Shown: positions 17,364-25,788 of the stretch, piece after piece
Position numbering within the stretch: the first letter of the stretch is position 1
How the letters are laid out: each line of letters opens with the position of its first letter
Origin: GCA-020344715 sp050115935
GTDB lineage: Archaea > Thermoproteota > Bathyarchaeia > Bathyarchaeales > Bathyarchaeaceae
Assembly (NCBI GenBank): GCA_050115935.1
Contig: JASFPO010000004.1
Coordinates: 1-37,889 of the forward strand
Reading direction: 5' to 3'
DNA length: 37,889 bases
Notes under the pieces: generated by a model
Database searches by the model: none
What the model was told of the DNA's origin: nothing
What the model saw: the letters and a program-made list of their open reading frames with translations, nothing else
Made by a program: the position numbers and the translations under genes

Positions 17364-18212
17364 ATGTCCAACTCGACTGTTTCAGCTGCAATCATCAACT
17401 TCAATGGCAAGCACTTTCTCAGTGGATGCCTTACTTCTTTGATGAATCAAACGTATCCACTTGCGGAAGTGATCATGATAGATAATGGCTCAAGCGATGG
17501 GTCAGTTGAGTTTGTCGAACAAAAATTCCCGTCTGTAAGAATAGTGCGTAACAAGACAAACCTAGGTTTGACAGCTGCCTGTAATATCGGTATAAGAGAG
17601 GCCAAATCCGACCTAGTAACTTTGATTAGTAACGATGTTGTGCTTGAGAAAACCTGTATTGAACAACTTGTAAGAGCGATAACCTCGTCTGAAGCAGTCG
17701 GCATAGTCGGAGGCAATATTGTGTTATTCACGAATCCAGAAATCGTCCAATCCTTTCCATCCCGATTTCTTCCATCATGTAGGTTGCCCTGGACAGCCAT
17801 TCCCGTCAAAACGAGATCAGAATCAACTTATGGAATAAGAACCGATATAATTGGACTATGTGTCATGATGATCAAGAAAGAACTTGTTGAGAGGATAGGT
17901 CTAATAAACGAGGATTATTTCATGCATTTTAACGAGGACGATTTCTCTCTAAAAGCGAATAGAGCTGGTTATCTTTTGTTGCTGGTCCCAACAGCTAATG
18001 TAAGACATTTTGGTAGCGCCACAATAGGCAGATTAAGCACCAGAAAGATATCCTCTTTTGTCAAAGGTGAAGTCACATACAGAATGATAAATCTCAAAGC
18101 TTGGGAAATACTGCCATCCATATGGTTCGCAATTGTGATTCAAGCAATCCAGCATTTTTTCATGACGATCGGCGTTCCCTGTTTCTTAACAGATCCCAAA
18201 AATGGAAGTTGA
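17364..18212 (+). CDS. Family 2 glycosyltransferase, rhamnosyltransferase-like
   Basis: A 282-residue inverting GT2. Motifs are AAIINFNGKHFLSGCL, MIDNGSSDGSVEFV and NLGLTAACNIG. ISNDVVLEK holds an N-D pair in place of the usual DxD, common in this subgroup. DYFMHFNEDDFSLKANRAGY is the typical acceptor-side E-D-D segment. The C-terminus has one hydrophobic stretch and no multi-pass anchor. The start is ATG two bases after the LamG stop. The gene overlaps the next by 11 nt. The donor is unknown; dTDP-rhamnose-type enzymes share these motifs but so do others. Confidence 0.87.
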   Translation: MSNSTVSAAIINFNGKHFLSGCLTSLMNQTYPLAEVIMIDNGSSDGSVEFVEQKFPSVRIVRNKTNLGLTAACNIGIREAKSDLVTLISNDVVLEKTCIEQLVRAITSSEAVGIVGGNIVLFTNPEIVQSFPSRFLPSCRLPWTAIPVKTRSESTYGIRTDIIGLCVMMIKKELVERIGLINEDYFMHFNEDDFSLKANRAGYLLLLVPTANVRHFGSATIGRLSTRKISSFVKGEVTYRMINLKAWEILPSIWFAIVIQAIQHFFMTIGVPCFLTDPKNGS

Positions 18213-19185
18213 AGAGAACCTAATGCCTGAGGCAATCAAATATGTAGGTTTTCGCGCTCATGTAGTACTTATACCCATTGTTCTCCTCTTGTTAGGTATT
18301 CTCTATATCTATTACATTGCCCCAGCCCCCAACCTAGAGATTTCTGGAAACGGTCTTTTCAGTTTCTATACGCGAGAAGAATTCGTTCCTTCCCCCGTGT
18401 CGGACGATGATCAATCCTCTCACTATTCGCACGAAGGAACGACTGTGACATTATTGGATGATCCACTGTTCGTCATCAGCGGGAGAAACAGCCTGAAAAT
18501 CGTTGTTTCAGAAACACCTGTTGGAACATCTGTGGCTTACTATGATTTTGTTCCATCAGCAGACTGGTCAGGCAAAGATTCAATTTCCTTCTTCTGGTAT
18601 GGCGCGGAATCAGGAATCGCATTTAACCTGCTTATAGAATGCAAAGAAGGCTACTATCGACAACAGATAGTTGATGATTGGTTCGGATGGAAACAGCTTT
18701 TGATTTCCTTCAGAAACATGGAAAACTTGTCCTCTCCAAATATGAAACAAGTTGAACGCCTAAGTTTTCAAGTAGCTTCAAGCGGCTACGCAAATGCGAT
18801 ATGGCGTTTAGACAGGGTGATCACTGAGACAATCGACAATAACTCTGTAATCTATGATATCACGTTTGGTGGGGAAATTTACATTAGAAACCATGGGAAT
18901 GAACTGGATTCGGTTACTTTGGAGAAGTTTTTCCTAGACCATGCTGGTGCTGAGGTCCTTGTATCATCAGAAGAATCCTTCATTCCTAGTGAAAAGTCAC
19001 TTGTAAACTTCAACTTCACAACCGAACTGTCTGGTCAAGATGCACCACCACTGATGACAAAGTTCACCATTCTTTTGAGATTAATCGCTGAAAATGGTCT
19101 CTTGATCGGAGAACTGAGAAGTGATGTACCCACGTTTCCGTCCTTTCTTAATGCAAGTCAGCTTGAATCAAACATTGAAAATTAG
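18202..19185 (+). CDS. Membrane-anchored protein with carbohydrate-binding-like beta domain
   Basis: A 327-residue protein with one N-terminal membrane anchor (VVLIPIVLLLLGILYIYYI) and an exposed remainder. Residues about 90-210 resemble a galactose-binding/CIA30-type jelly roll: SLKIVVSE, DWSGKDSISFFWYG, and DDWFGWKQLLISFRNM, followed by a strand with WRLDRV. The last 110 residues look like a second beta domain. No catalytic motif was seen. It probably binds glycan at the cell surface. ATG at 18202 overlaps the GT2 gene by 11 nt; ATG at 18223 is an alternative start. The fold call is from pattern only. Confidence 0.65.
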   Translation: MEVEENLMPEAIKYVGFRAHVVLIPIVLLLLGILYIYYIAPAPNLEISGNGLFSFYTREEFVPSPVSDDDQSSHYSHEGTTVTLLDDPLFVISGRNSLKIVVSETPVGTSVAYYDFVPSADWSGKDSISFFWYGAESGIAFNLLIECKEGYYRQQIVDDWFGWKQLLISFRNMENLSSPNMKQVERLSFQVASSGYANAIWRLDRVITETIDNNSVIYDITFGGEIYIRNHGNELDSVTLEKFFLDHAGAEVLVSSEESFIPSEKSLVNFNFTTELSGQDAPPLMTKFTILLRLIAENGLLIGELRSDVPTFPSFLNASQLESNIEN

Positions 19186-19217
19186 ATGGGAAAGTTCCCG
19201 AAAGTTGTGATGGAAAA

Positions 19218-19868
19218 ATGTTGAGAAATGCTGTTCTTATATCTTTAAGTGGTTTACATGGTTCCGGAAAGACCTCTCTATCTGAGTATATTCGAAGAGA
19301 ATTTCAACGTCGCGGAGTTGAATGCAAAACTGTGTATCTGGGAGGATGGCACACTTTTGAATATGTTAAACTTCCCTTGTCTAAGGCATTGGCGCTTGTA
19401 GGTCTAGAAGAGCAAGATGAACGTGTTCGTCTACTTTTGTCGAAGGTCTTGCCTTTGATCTTTCTCATCCAGTATACTCTCTACTTCTTCTACAAAACGA
19501 GAAGCATCCTTTTTTCTAGACGAAAGACTTTGTGTATTGTTGATAGGTACATTGTGGATTGTCTGGTGGAGCTCTCAATTCTAACAAATGACGGAAACTT
19601 CTCAGAAACCATTATTGGGAATCATCTTCTCAGCTTTCCGCGCCCAGAATTGTCTTTTCATTTGGATACTGAAGAGTCCTTGGTAGTTCAGCGAAAAAAG
19701 GATGAACGACATGAGCTCAGTGAGTTGGCAAGAAGGCGACAACTCTACAAATTGTTTGCGCGTCAGTTTAACATTTATACTATAAACACAACCACGATGT
19801 CCCTTTTACGAATCAAGAACCAACTAGTAAGAATGATTGAGGAGGCTTTAGAGAATGGAGCGAATTAG
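19218..19868 (+). CDS. Thymidylate-kinase-like P-loop kinase
   Basis: A 216-residue P-loop protein of the thymidylate-kinase superfamily. The P-loop is SGLHGSGKTSLS (residues 11-22). A DRY motif (VDRYIVDCLVEL) is in the position of the substrate-binding DRY/DRW, and a LID-like Arg-rich segment follows (RKKDERHELSELARRRQLY). Residues ~70-100 form a hydrophobic stretch that ordinary Tmk lacks. It overlaps the following nucleotidyltransferase-like gene by 14 nt, so the pair probably works together, and its place in a glycan cluster argues against being the cell's thymidylate kinase. It may phosphorylate a sugar, lipid or nucleotide precursor; the substrate is unknown. Confidence 0.7.
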   Translation: MLRNAVLISLSGLHGSGKTSLSEYIRREFQRRGVECKTVYLGGWHTFEYVKLPLSKALALVGLEEQDERVRLLLSKVLPLIFLIQYTLYFFYKTRSILFSRRKTLCIVDRYIVDCLVELSILTNDGNFSETIIGNHLLSFPRPELSFHLDTEESLVVQRKKDERHELSELARRRQLYKLFARQFNIYTINTTTMSLLRIKNQLVRMIEEALENGAN

Positions 19869-20877
19869 TAAAAAACATGAAATGACACGTCTTCTAAATG
19901 TCATTTTACTGTCAAAGGATCAGGACTATGCAATAGAGCAATTTGAAAAGAGAAGCTTTGATTGGAAGCATTTCCTTGATTTCTTAGTAAGAAACAAGGT
20001 GACAGTACGAACGCTTCAAAGATTGCGCGAACAAGGAGAAAAGCTACCTGAAGATGCTGAAAGAATGCTATCTAATGCAGAACAAAAGAAGAAACAAAAG
20101 TTGCAGGTACTCCGCATGGTGGACACGCTCTTTGCCGAGAACGAGATAAAGTACATTCTGATGAAGTTTATCGAATCATGGCCTGATTTAGGTCGGGACA
20201 CAGATTGCTTTGTAGGGAATAAGATTAAACGAGCAGAGAAACTAGTACAATCAAATTTTCCAGCAAGGGAAATTCCCCTATCATTATCTGATCGTTTAAC
20301 TAACTCGAAATCATCGTTCTTCATAGGTGAGGTCGAGCTAGAACTATACGGGAAAATCACACAGTTAGGTGAACATTATTTCGCAGGTAGCAAAATCATT
20401 GAAAGAGCCGCCAATGTTGCGGTTGACGGTTTACGAATACCGGTTCCGAGTTTTGAGGATGGACTACTGATCACTTGTGTACATTGCATGTACCGACACA
20501 GACGAATAAAATACTCAGAGATTCTTGTTGCAGCAAAAGCGATATGCACCGATAACGTAGATTGGGAATATGTTTTTCAGAATGCATCCAAGGCAGGCAT
20601 ACTGCATGGTTTGGCCTTCTTCCTTTCTACTGCAAGAGCACTTCTGAATCAATACACATCGCAAACCAAAAACATGCAATCTGAACAACTCTCATGGACT
20701 CGAAGTTTTCCTGCTGCAGTTCCGACTTCAAGGGTAAGCCAATTTTACGGAAGAAAATTCCTAAATGAGATTGGCAGTCTCCGACTTTCAAGTGCATCCC
20801 ATGTTGGGGCGATCCCATTTCTAGGCATCATTGCTGAGTTGTCACAGAAGCTAAAACTAGGCTTCCGTATCTGGTGA
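19855..20877 (+). CDS. Nucleotidyltransferase-like protein (NTP_transf_5 type)
   Basis: A 340-residue protein resembling the uncharacterised nucleotidyltransferase family often found in polysaccharide clusters. The segment YILMKFIESWPDLGRDTDCFV (read as two parts, K-x-x and R-D-T-D at 114-117) carries the paired acidic residues expected at a metal site. The region before it is helical (FDWKHFLDFLVRNKV). A glycine-serine motif typical of classical Pol-beta enzymes is not obvious, so activity is unproven. It is translationally linked to the kinase-like gene (14 nt overlap) and to the next GT4 gene (GTGA overlap). It could modify a protein, lipid or sugar by nucleotide transfer. Confidence 0.6.
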   Translation: MERISKKHEMTRLLNVILLSKDQDYAIEQFEKRSFDWKHFLDFLVRNKVTVRTLQRLREQGEKLPEDAERMLSNAEQKKKQKLQVLRMVDTLFAENEIKYILMKFIESWPDLGRDTDCFVGNKIKRAEKLVQSNFPAREIPLSLSDRLTNSKSSFFIGEVELELYGKITQLGEHYFAGSKIIERAANVAVDGLRIPVPSFEDGLLITCVHCMYRHRRIKYSEILVAAKAICTDNVDWEYVFQNASKAGILHGLAFFLSTARALLNQYTSQTKNMQSEQLSWTRSFPAAVPTSRVSQFYGRKFLNEIGSLRLSSASHVGAIPFLGIIAELSQKLKLGFRIW

Positions 20878-22133
20878 GCATGATTTTCGGACGATACTCT
20901 TTGAGAGGCAAGAAACCAATAGTGATTGGCGTAGTTCTAAGGAAGTTTGATCCTTCCACTGGCGTATCAAAGTTTGTTGTAGAGATAACAAAACGAGTTA
21001 GCGCTTCGCTGGCAAAATTTGTCATCGTCACAAATGTCTTAGTGAATAGGCACGTCAGCAATTTAGACCATCTTAAAATATACCAGATTGGAGGAAGTTC
21101 AACTTTTTTTCTTTTTAAGGTGAGTAGAATCAAATCTATCATGGACTCAGAGAACGTTGATGTGATAAGTATCCACGGAGGGTTCTTCGCTAGTATTGCA
21201 TTGCCTTTCTATCGTCACCTGAGTATTCCAATAGTATTTGTTTCACATGCAACTAAGTGTCTATTGCGTGACTTTCGTTTCTTGAAACCTAGAGACTTCA
21301 CAATTCAATGGCGGTTGCTGTTCGACCTCGGCGACGTGATACTTTCACTGTTGACACCAAGACGCGTTTTGTCAATGTTGGTGAAACAGAAGAATCTAGT
21401 AGCCATGGTCTACCCCACATACGAGGAAACGATAAATGCGCAAAAATATCTTCCTAAGCGAAAAATCCTTACTCTCCCATCTGGTGGTGCTGACATTCAT
21501 GAGCCCTCATCTTCGAATCCCTCCCATATAGCTAACGCAAATGACTCCTTGAAATCTAGCCCCATAATATTTTTCTTTGGAAGATGCCGATTAACAAGGG
21601 GTGTGGATGTACTTATCGATGCCTTCTCCATAGTGAGGCAAGAATTCTCGGACTGCAAGCTCTGCCTTTTCTTGCTGGACGATAAAGATAGAGAAAAGAT
21701 AGTCCAGAAAATACGCAAGTCAAAAGAACGAAAAGGAATTATATTACGCGTAAAACATCAGAAGAACATTCGAAAATCCCTCCAGTTAGCTCACGTAGTT
21801 GTTCTCCCATTTCGATGGGGTCGATCTATGCCTTCATACCCACTAACCGTTCTGGAGGCCATGTGCGGAGGAAAAGTTGTAGTAACCTCGCGAGTAGGAG
21901 CAATAACGAAAATAATAAGAGATGGTAAAAACGGATTTTTCATTGACGACCCAAGAAACCCAACGGAAATTGCTGACAAAATACTCAGAGTCTTAAGTGA
22001 TTCTGGACTTTGTGCCAAAATAGGAGCAAATGCAAAGAAAACGATTGAACAATCTTTTCAGTGGAAAAACCTTGCAGCGTCTTTTTATGGAATTCACTTG
22101 AACGCACTTAGAACTTGGAGAAAACTGCAATAA
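20874..22133 (+). CDS. Family 4 glycosyltransferase
   Basis: A GT-B fold glycosyltransferase of 419 residues. The N-terminal half has DPSTGVSKFVVEITKRV, and the donor domain begins at IIFFFGRCRLTRGVDVLIDAF. The E-x-M/A-C-G-G segment (PLTVLEAMCGGKVVVTSRVG) is typical of GT4. The GTG start overlaps the previous stop (GTGA); an ATG lies two codons later. The N-terminal domain is somewhat hydrophobic, suggesting contact with membrane-bound lipid-linked substrate. The donor is unknown. Confidence 0.88.
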   Translation: MSMIFGRYSLRGKKPIVIGVVLRKFDPSTGVSKFVVEITKRVSASLAKFVIVTNVLVNRHVSNLDHLKIYQIGGSSTFFLFKVSRIKSIMDSENVDVISIHGGFFASIALPFYRHLSIPIVFVSHATKCLLRDFRFLKPRDFTIQWRLLFDLGDVILSLLTPRRVLSMLVKQKNLVAMVYPTYEETINAQKYLPKRKILTLPSGGADIHEPSSSNPSHIANANDSLKSSPIIFFFGRCRLTRGVDVLIDAFSIVRQEFSDCKLCLFLLDDKDREKIVQKIRKSKERKGIILRVKHQKNIRKSLQLAHVVVLPFRWGRSMPSYPLTVLEAMCGGKVVVTSRVGAITKIIRDGKNGFFIDDPRNPTEIADKILRVLSDSGLCAKIGANAKKTIEQSFQWKNLAASFYGIHLNALRTWRKLQ

Positions 22134-22176
22134 ACAAGAAATCGAATATAACCTGATAGCCGAGGAAATTTGGGAT

Positions 22177-23502
22177 TTGCCACAATCTAGGGATCAAGAG
22201 ATAAAAGAAAGACTGGATAAAACCATTCAAGAGTTCTTCAGGAAGAAGAAATCGGAGACAAGATTTGTCCCTGGGAAAACGAAGGTGCAATATTCTGGAC
22301 CCGTTTTTGATGAGAGAGAAGTGCAAGCGATAATAGACACTCTCTTAGAGGGATGGCTAGCCGAGGGAAGGAAAGCAAGGGAATTTGAAAGGGCTTTTGC
22401 AGAGTTTGTGGACGCCAAAGAATGTGTTGTAACGAATTCTGGCTCCTCTGCACTTATGCTGTCCTTTGCGACTTTGACCAATAAAACTTTGAAAAAGCCT
22501 TTTAAAAAAGGCGACGAGGTCATCACCGTAGCACTCACATTTCCCTCAACAATCAACGCGATTATTCTGAATGGGCTGAGACCCGTTTTTGTTGATGTAG
22601 AATTTGACACATATAACATGAACCCGGCTCTAATTGAAAAAATGACAACTAAACGAACTAGAGCGATTCTTGTTCTCCATCACCTTGGAAATCCATGTGA
22701 GATGGATCGGATTATGGAAATCGCGAAAATGTTTGATCTCCGTGTTGTTGAAGATTGCTGCGATGCGCATGGGTCAGTGTTTCAAGAAAAGCATGTGGGA
22801 AGCTTTGGTGATATGGGTTGCTTTTCGTTCTATGCGGCGCATACTATGACTATGGGAGAAGGTGGCGCCATAGTTACAAATAATCCTGCATATGAGCCAA
22901 TACTGAGGTCACTCAAAACAAATGGGAGAGCATGCGCATGTAGCGTCTGCAAGGTTGCAGTTAACCCGAATTATCAATGCCCCTACAGATGGGTTCAGTC
23001 AGAAACTGAAACCGAGATATATGACAAGAGAACTCTCTTCCTCAACATAGGATACAAGTCAAGAATAATGGACCTACAGGCCGCTTTTGGCTTGGAGCAA
23101 CTGAAAAAAATGCCCTTATTCATGAAACAAAGGCGACGTAACTTTGAACACATGGTAAAGGGGTTGAGAAGCTATGAGCAATACTTGGTTCTGCCAAAGG
23201 CAACAAGAGGCTCAGATCCAATATGGTTTGCAATTCCTTTAACAATCAGAAACAAAGCACCTTTCACTAGAAGAGAGCTAGTGGAATGGTTAGAAAATCA
23301 CAACGTGGAGACAAGGCTACTCCTAGGCGGCAATTTACTTCGTCATCCAGCCTATAAGAGTTTTAGATTCAAGACCACCGATCTACCAAACACCAACTTC
23401 TTCCATACCAATTCCTTCTACATAGGTTGTTATCCTGGGATCGATGAAGAGAGAAGAGAATATCTAATCTCTGTTTTTGACCGATTCTTCAAAAAACTTT
23501 AG
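22177..23502 (+). CDS. rfbH: RfbH/E1-type PMP- and [2Fe-2S]-dependent sugar 3-dehydratase
   Basis: A 441-residue member of the DegT/AHBA aminotransferase fold matching CDP-4-keto-6-deoxy-D-glucose 3-dehydratase (RfbH/DdhC, E1). The usual PLP lysine is replaced by His222 (FYAAHTMTMGEGG), the hallmark of these dehydratases; E1 has His220. Cys195 (VEDCCDAHG), Cys253 and Cys255 keep the recalled C-X57-C-X1-C spacing of the E1 iron-sulfur site. Cys258 and Cys268 follow, so the last ligand is displaced by a short insertion. It would remove the C3 hydroxyl of a 4-keto-6-deoxy nucleotide sugar, giving 3,6-dideoxysugars. The true donor nucleotide is unknown. No E3-type reductase is in the window. The start is TTG at 22177 with GAGG upstream. 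Confidence 0.85.
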   Translation: MPQSRDQEIKERLDKTIQEFFRKKKSETRFVPGKTKVQYSGPVFDEREVQAIIDTLLEGWLAEGRKAREFERAFAEFVDAKECVVTNSGSSALMLSFATLTNKTLKKPFKKGDEVITVALTFPSTINAIILNGLRPVFVDVEFDTYNMNPALIEKMTTKRTRAILVLHHLGNPCEMDRIMEIAKMFDLRVVEDCCDAHGSVFQEKHVGSFGDMGCFSFYAAHTMTMGEGGAIVTNNPAYEPILRSLKTNGRACACSVCKVAVNPNYQCPYRWVQSETETEIYDKRTLFLNIGYKSRIMDLQAAFGLEQLKKMPLFMKQRRRNFEHMVKGLRSYEQYLVLPKATRGSDPIWFAIPLTIRNKAPFTRRELVEWLENHNVETRLLLGGNLLRHPAYKSFRFKTTDLPNTNFFHTNSFYIGCYPGIDEERREYLISVFDRFFKKL

Positions 23503-23513
23503 GTTTTGCAGAA

Positions 23514-24917
23514 ATGCCGCAAAAGTCCGTCTTACTATTCAATTCTTCAAGGTTCAAAGAGAAAATAGATGTTCTTGAGATGAGTGGTGTCTATCCGAGA
23601 ATTGGCATAGCCTCTATCGCTGCGCAACTTAAGAAAAGTGGTTTTTCTGTCAAAATTGTTGACCCAGAAGTTCGTGGGCTGGATCTGCACCGAATTGGAG
23701 AATTGATCGAAGAAACAAGACCCGAGGTGGTTGGATTTCCTGCATTCACTGAAGAAATAAACGAAGCCCACGAAATTGCCAAAGCAATTAAAGAACAAGG
23801 ATCGACTGGTATAAGAACAATTGTAGGCGGTCCACACCCCTCTGCAATTCCTGAAGAGACAATGCATGAATTTCCATCTTTTGACACAGCTGTTGTAGGA
23901 GAAGGCGAGGTCACTATGCATGAAGTAATGAAAGGGAGGCCTCCCGACGAAATATTGGGCATTGTGTATAGAAAGGGCAAAACGGTAAAGCATAATCCGC
24001 AAAGACCTTTAATCAAGGATCTGGATACATTAGAATTTCCCGCTTGGGAGTTATATGACCTGGATGGCTACCGAGGTGGTTCCCTTTCGGTTGGATTCAG
24101 CAAAAGAGGCAAAACTCTAGAGCTTCCTGTGGAGGGTGCACGAGGGTGTCCCTTCAACTGTATCTTTTGTTACAGGGTAACCGGCAAGACGATAAGATTT
24201 CGATCTCCCAAAAGGGTTGTTGATGAGGTTGAGAGAGATATTGAACTGTTCAATGCGGAAAAAATACATTTTGTTGAAGGCTCCTTTGGCGTAAATCCGA
24301 AGCTTGGAATGGAAATCTGTGATCAGCTAATAGAAAGACGGCTCAATAAGAAAATAACATGGTCAACCGGTGCCAGAGTGAATATTAATCCAAAACTGCT
24401 GGAAAAAATGAAAAGAGCAGGGTGCACATATATAGGATTTGGTGTCGAGTCTGGAGACTCCGAAATTCTAGAAAAAACCAAAAAAGGAGTTTCACTTGAA
24501 CAAGCAGAAGAGGTCTTTAGAGTTTGTAAAAAGATCGGTATAACAACAGAGGCAAACTTCATTCTAGGGCTACCCTTCGAAACCAAGGAGACCGCTTTAA
24601 GAACCATTGAATTTGCAAAGGATATTGCAGCTGATAATGCAACCTTCGCGATCTTGGTGCCATTTCCAGGAACAGAGGTCGCTGATATGGCCAAAGAAGA
24701 GATAGGCGGATTGAGAATCAAATCATACGATTGGAGGATCTACGGTAAACAAATAGGGGGAGCATTGGAACTCCAACAACTCCAAGATGAGGAGTTGCTG
24801 AAACTGCAAACACTGGCATATAGAAAGTTCTATTTCCAATTCAGACGCCTGCCACATCTGGTGTCTAGATTGTCTCTGAAACGAGTCATCTACGGGCTCA
24901 AACGGCTTCGAAAATGA
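23514..24917 (+). CDS. Radical SAM protein with B12-binding-like N-terminal domain
   Basis: A 467-residue radical SAM enzyme. Residues 1-170 form a cobalamin-binding-like domain (GIASIAAQLKKSGFSVKIVD, VVGFPAFTEEINEAHEIAKAIKE, VGGPHPSAIPEE, VVGEGE). The DxHxxG motif of base-off cobalamin binding is not present. The SAM cluster is C212-X3-C216-X2-C219 (GCPFNCIFCYR). Later motifs include IGFGVESGDSEILEKTKKG and ANFILGLPFET. It starts 12 nt after the RfbH-like gene, so it likely acts on the same sugar or lipid-linked product as a methyltransferase, epimerase or rearrangement enzyme. Class members have many reactions, so no substrate is assigned. Confidence 0.85.
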   Translation: MPQKSVLLFNSSRFKEKIDVLEMSGVYPRIGIASIAAQLKKSGFSVKIVDPEVRGLDLHRIGELIEETRPEVVGFPAFTEEINEAHEIAKAIKEQGSTGIRTIVGGPHPSAIPEETMHEFPSFDTAVVGEGEVTMHEVMKGRPPDEILGIVYRKGKTVKHNPQRPLIKDLDTLEFPAWELYDLDGYRGGSLSVGFSKRGKTLELPVEGARGCPFNCIFCYRVTGKTIRFRSPKRVVDEVERDIELFNAEKIHFVEGSFGVNPKLGMEICDQLIERRLNKKITWSTGARVNINPKLLEKMKRAGCTYIGFGVESGDSEILEKTKKGVSLEQAEEVFRVCKKIGITTEANFILGLPFETKETALRTIEFAKDIAADNATFAILVPFPGTEVADMAKEEIGGLRIKSYDWRIYGKQIGGALELQQLQDEELLKLQTLAYRKFYFQFRRLPHLVSRLSLKRVIYGLKRLRK

Positions 24918-24936
24918 GGAAGATTCGGCAAATACG

Positions 24937-25767
24937 TTGAACACACAACTTGGATTTCCAAGTAACACTAAGGCCGCAATCACGCTTTCAATTGATGATT
25001 GTTGGGAAAATACATCGTTGATTTTGTTTGAGCTATTGGAAAAGCTCAATATCTGTGGAACGTTTAACGTTATTGCCGGATTTCCGGGAAAGAGAATGGG
25101 TCCTGTAAAGTTCGCTGATTGGCGTCTGTTAAGAGAAATCGCGATGCACGGCAATGAATTAGCGTCTCATTCCCTAACTCACAAACCTTTGAACGCTTCA
25201 ATGATGCCTCGCTTAAGAAAAATCGCTGACGCTGCAAGATATGAAAACCCAATCCGTCTCTCCAGGAGGATTATTTCTCTTCTTAAACACAAACAAACAG
25301 TCACCAATGTGGAGCATTTGAGTTTCAAAGAGGAATTGCACCTGTCGAGAGAAAGAATTCAGGAAAGAACAGGGACCAGTTGCAAAACCTACGTTTACCC
25401 TGGAGGAAACTACGATGATCGATACAAGCAGATGGTAATGAAAGCTGGCTACACTTCGGCTAGAAGCGGCCATATCGGCTATAATTCCGCGAGGAATATA
25501 GATATTTTCGCTTTGAAAGTTCAGGTATGGGACTCCAAAGTCAACAAAGAAACGGCTAAACGATGGGTGAACGAGGCTCTTAGCCACAATCACTGGTTGA
25601 TAGAGGTAATACATGCGGTGAACTACCCGGACTATATCTACAGTGCAAATCCACAGGATTTAAGATCGCATCTTGAGTACGTTGCTGACAAGAGAAACGA
25701 CCTTTGGATATCCACGCAGAACAAAATCGCTGAATTCTTAAGGCCATCTCGGAAAATCATGAAATAG
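24937..25767 (+). CDS. Polysaccharide deacetylase-family protein (NodB domain)
   Basis: A 276-residue NodB-homology protein. Motif 1 is TLSIDDCW (D20/D21), motif 2 is HSLTH (H78 and H82), which together supply the Asp-His-His metal site, and motif 3 is YPGGNYDD. The family removes N-acetyl groups from polymers or sugars. No signal peptide is visible, so it may act inside the cell on a lipid-linked or nucleotide-linked amino sugar. There is a longer insert of about 70 residues between motifs 2 and 3 that is rich in basic residues. The start is TTG at 24937 with poor SD. It lies 19 nt after the radical SAM gene. Confidence 0.82.
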   Translation: MNTQLGFPSNTKAAITLSIDDCWENTSLILFELLEKLNICGTFNVIAGFPGKRMGPVKFADWRLLREIAMHGNELASHSLTHKPLNASMMPRLRKIADAARYENPIRLSRRIISLLKHKQTVTNVEHLSFKEELHLSRERIQERTGTSCKTYVYPGGNYDDRYKQMVMKAGYTSARSGHIGYNSARNIDIFALKVQVWDSKVNKETAKRWVNEALSHNHWLIEVIHAVNYPDYIYSANPQDLRSHLEYVADKRNDLWISTQNKIAEFLRPSRKIMK

Positions 25768-25788
25768 GCCATCCTCTTTTCAAGTCTC

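Noticed and set aside
23547..24016. Long antisense frames (141-151 codons) opposite the radical SAM gene
   Set aside because: They are shadow frames of a strong coding region with no motif or SD.
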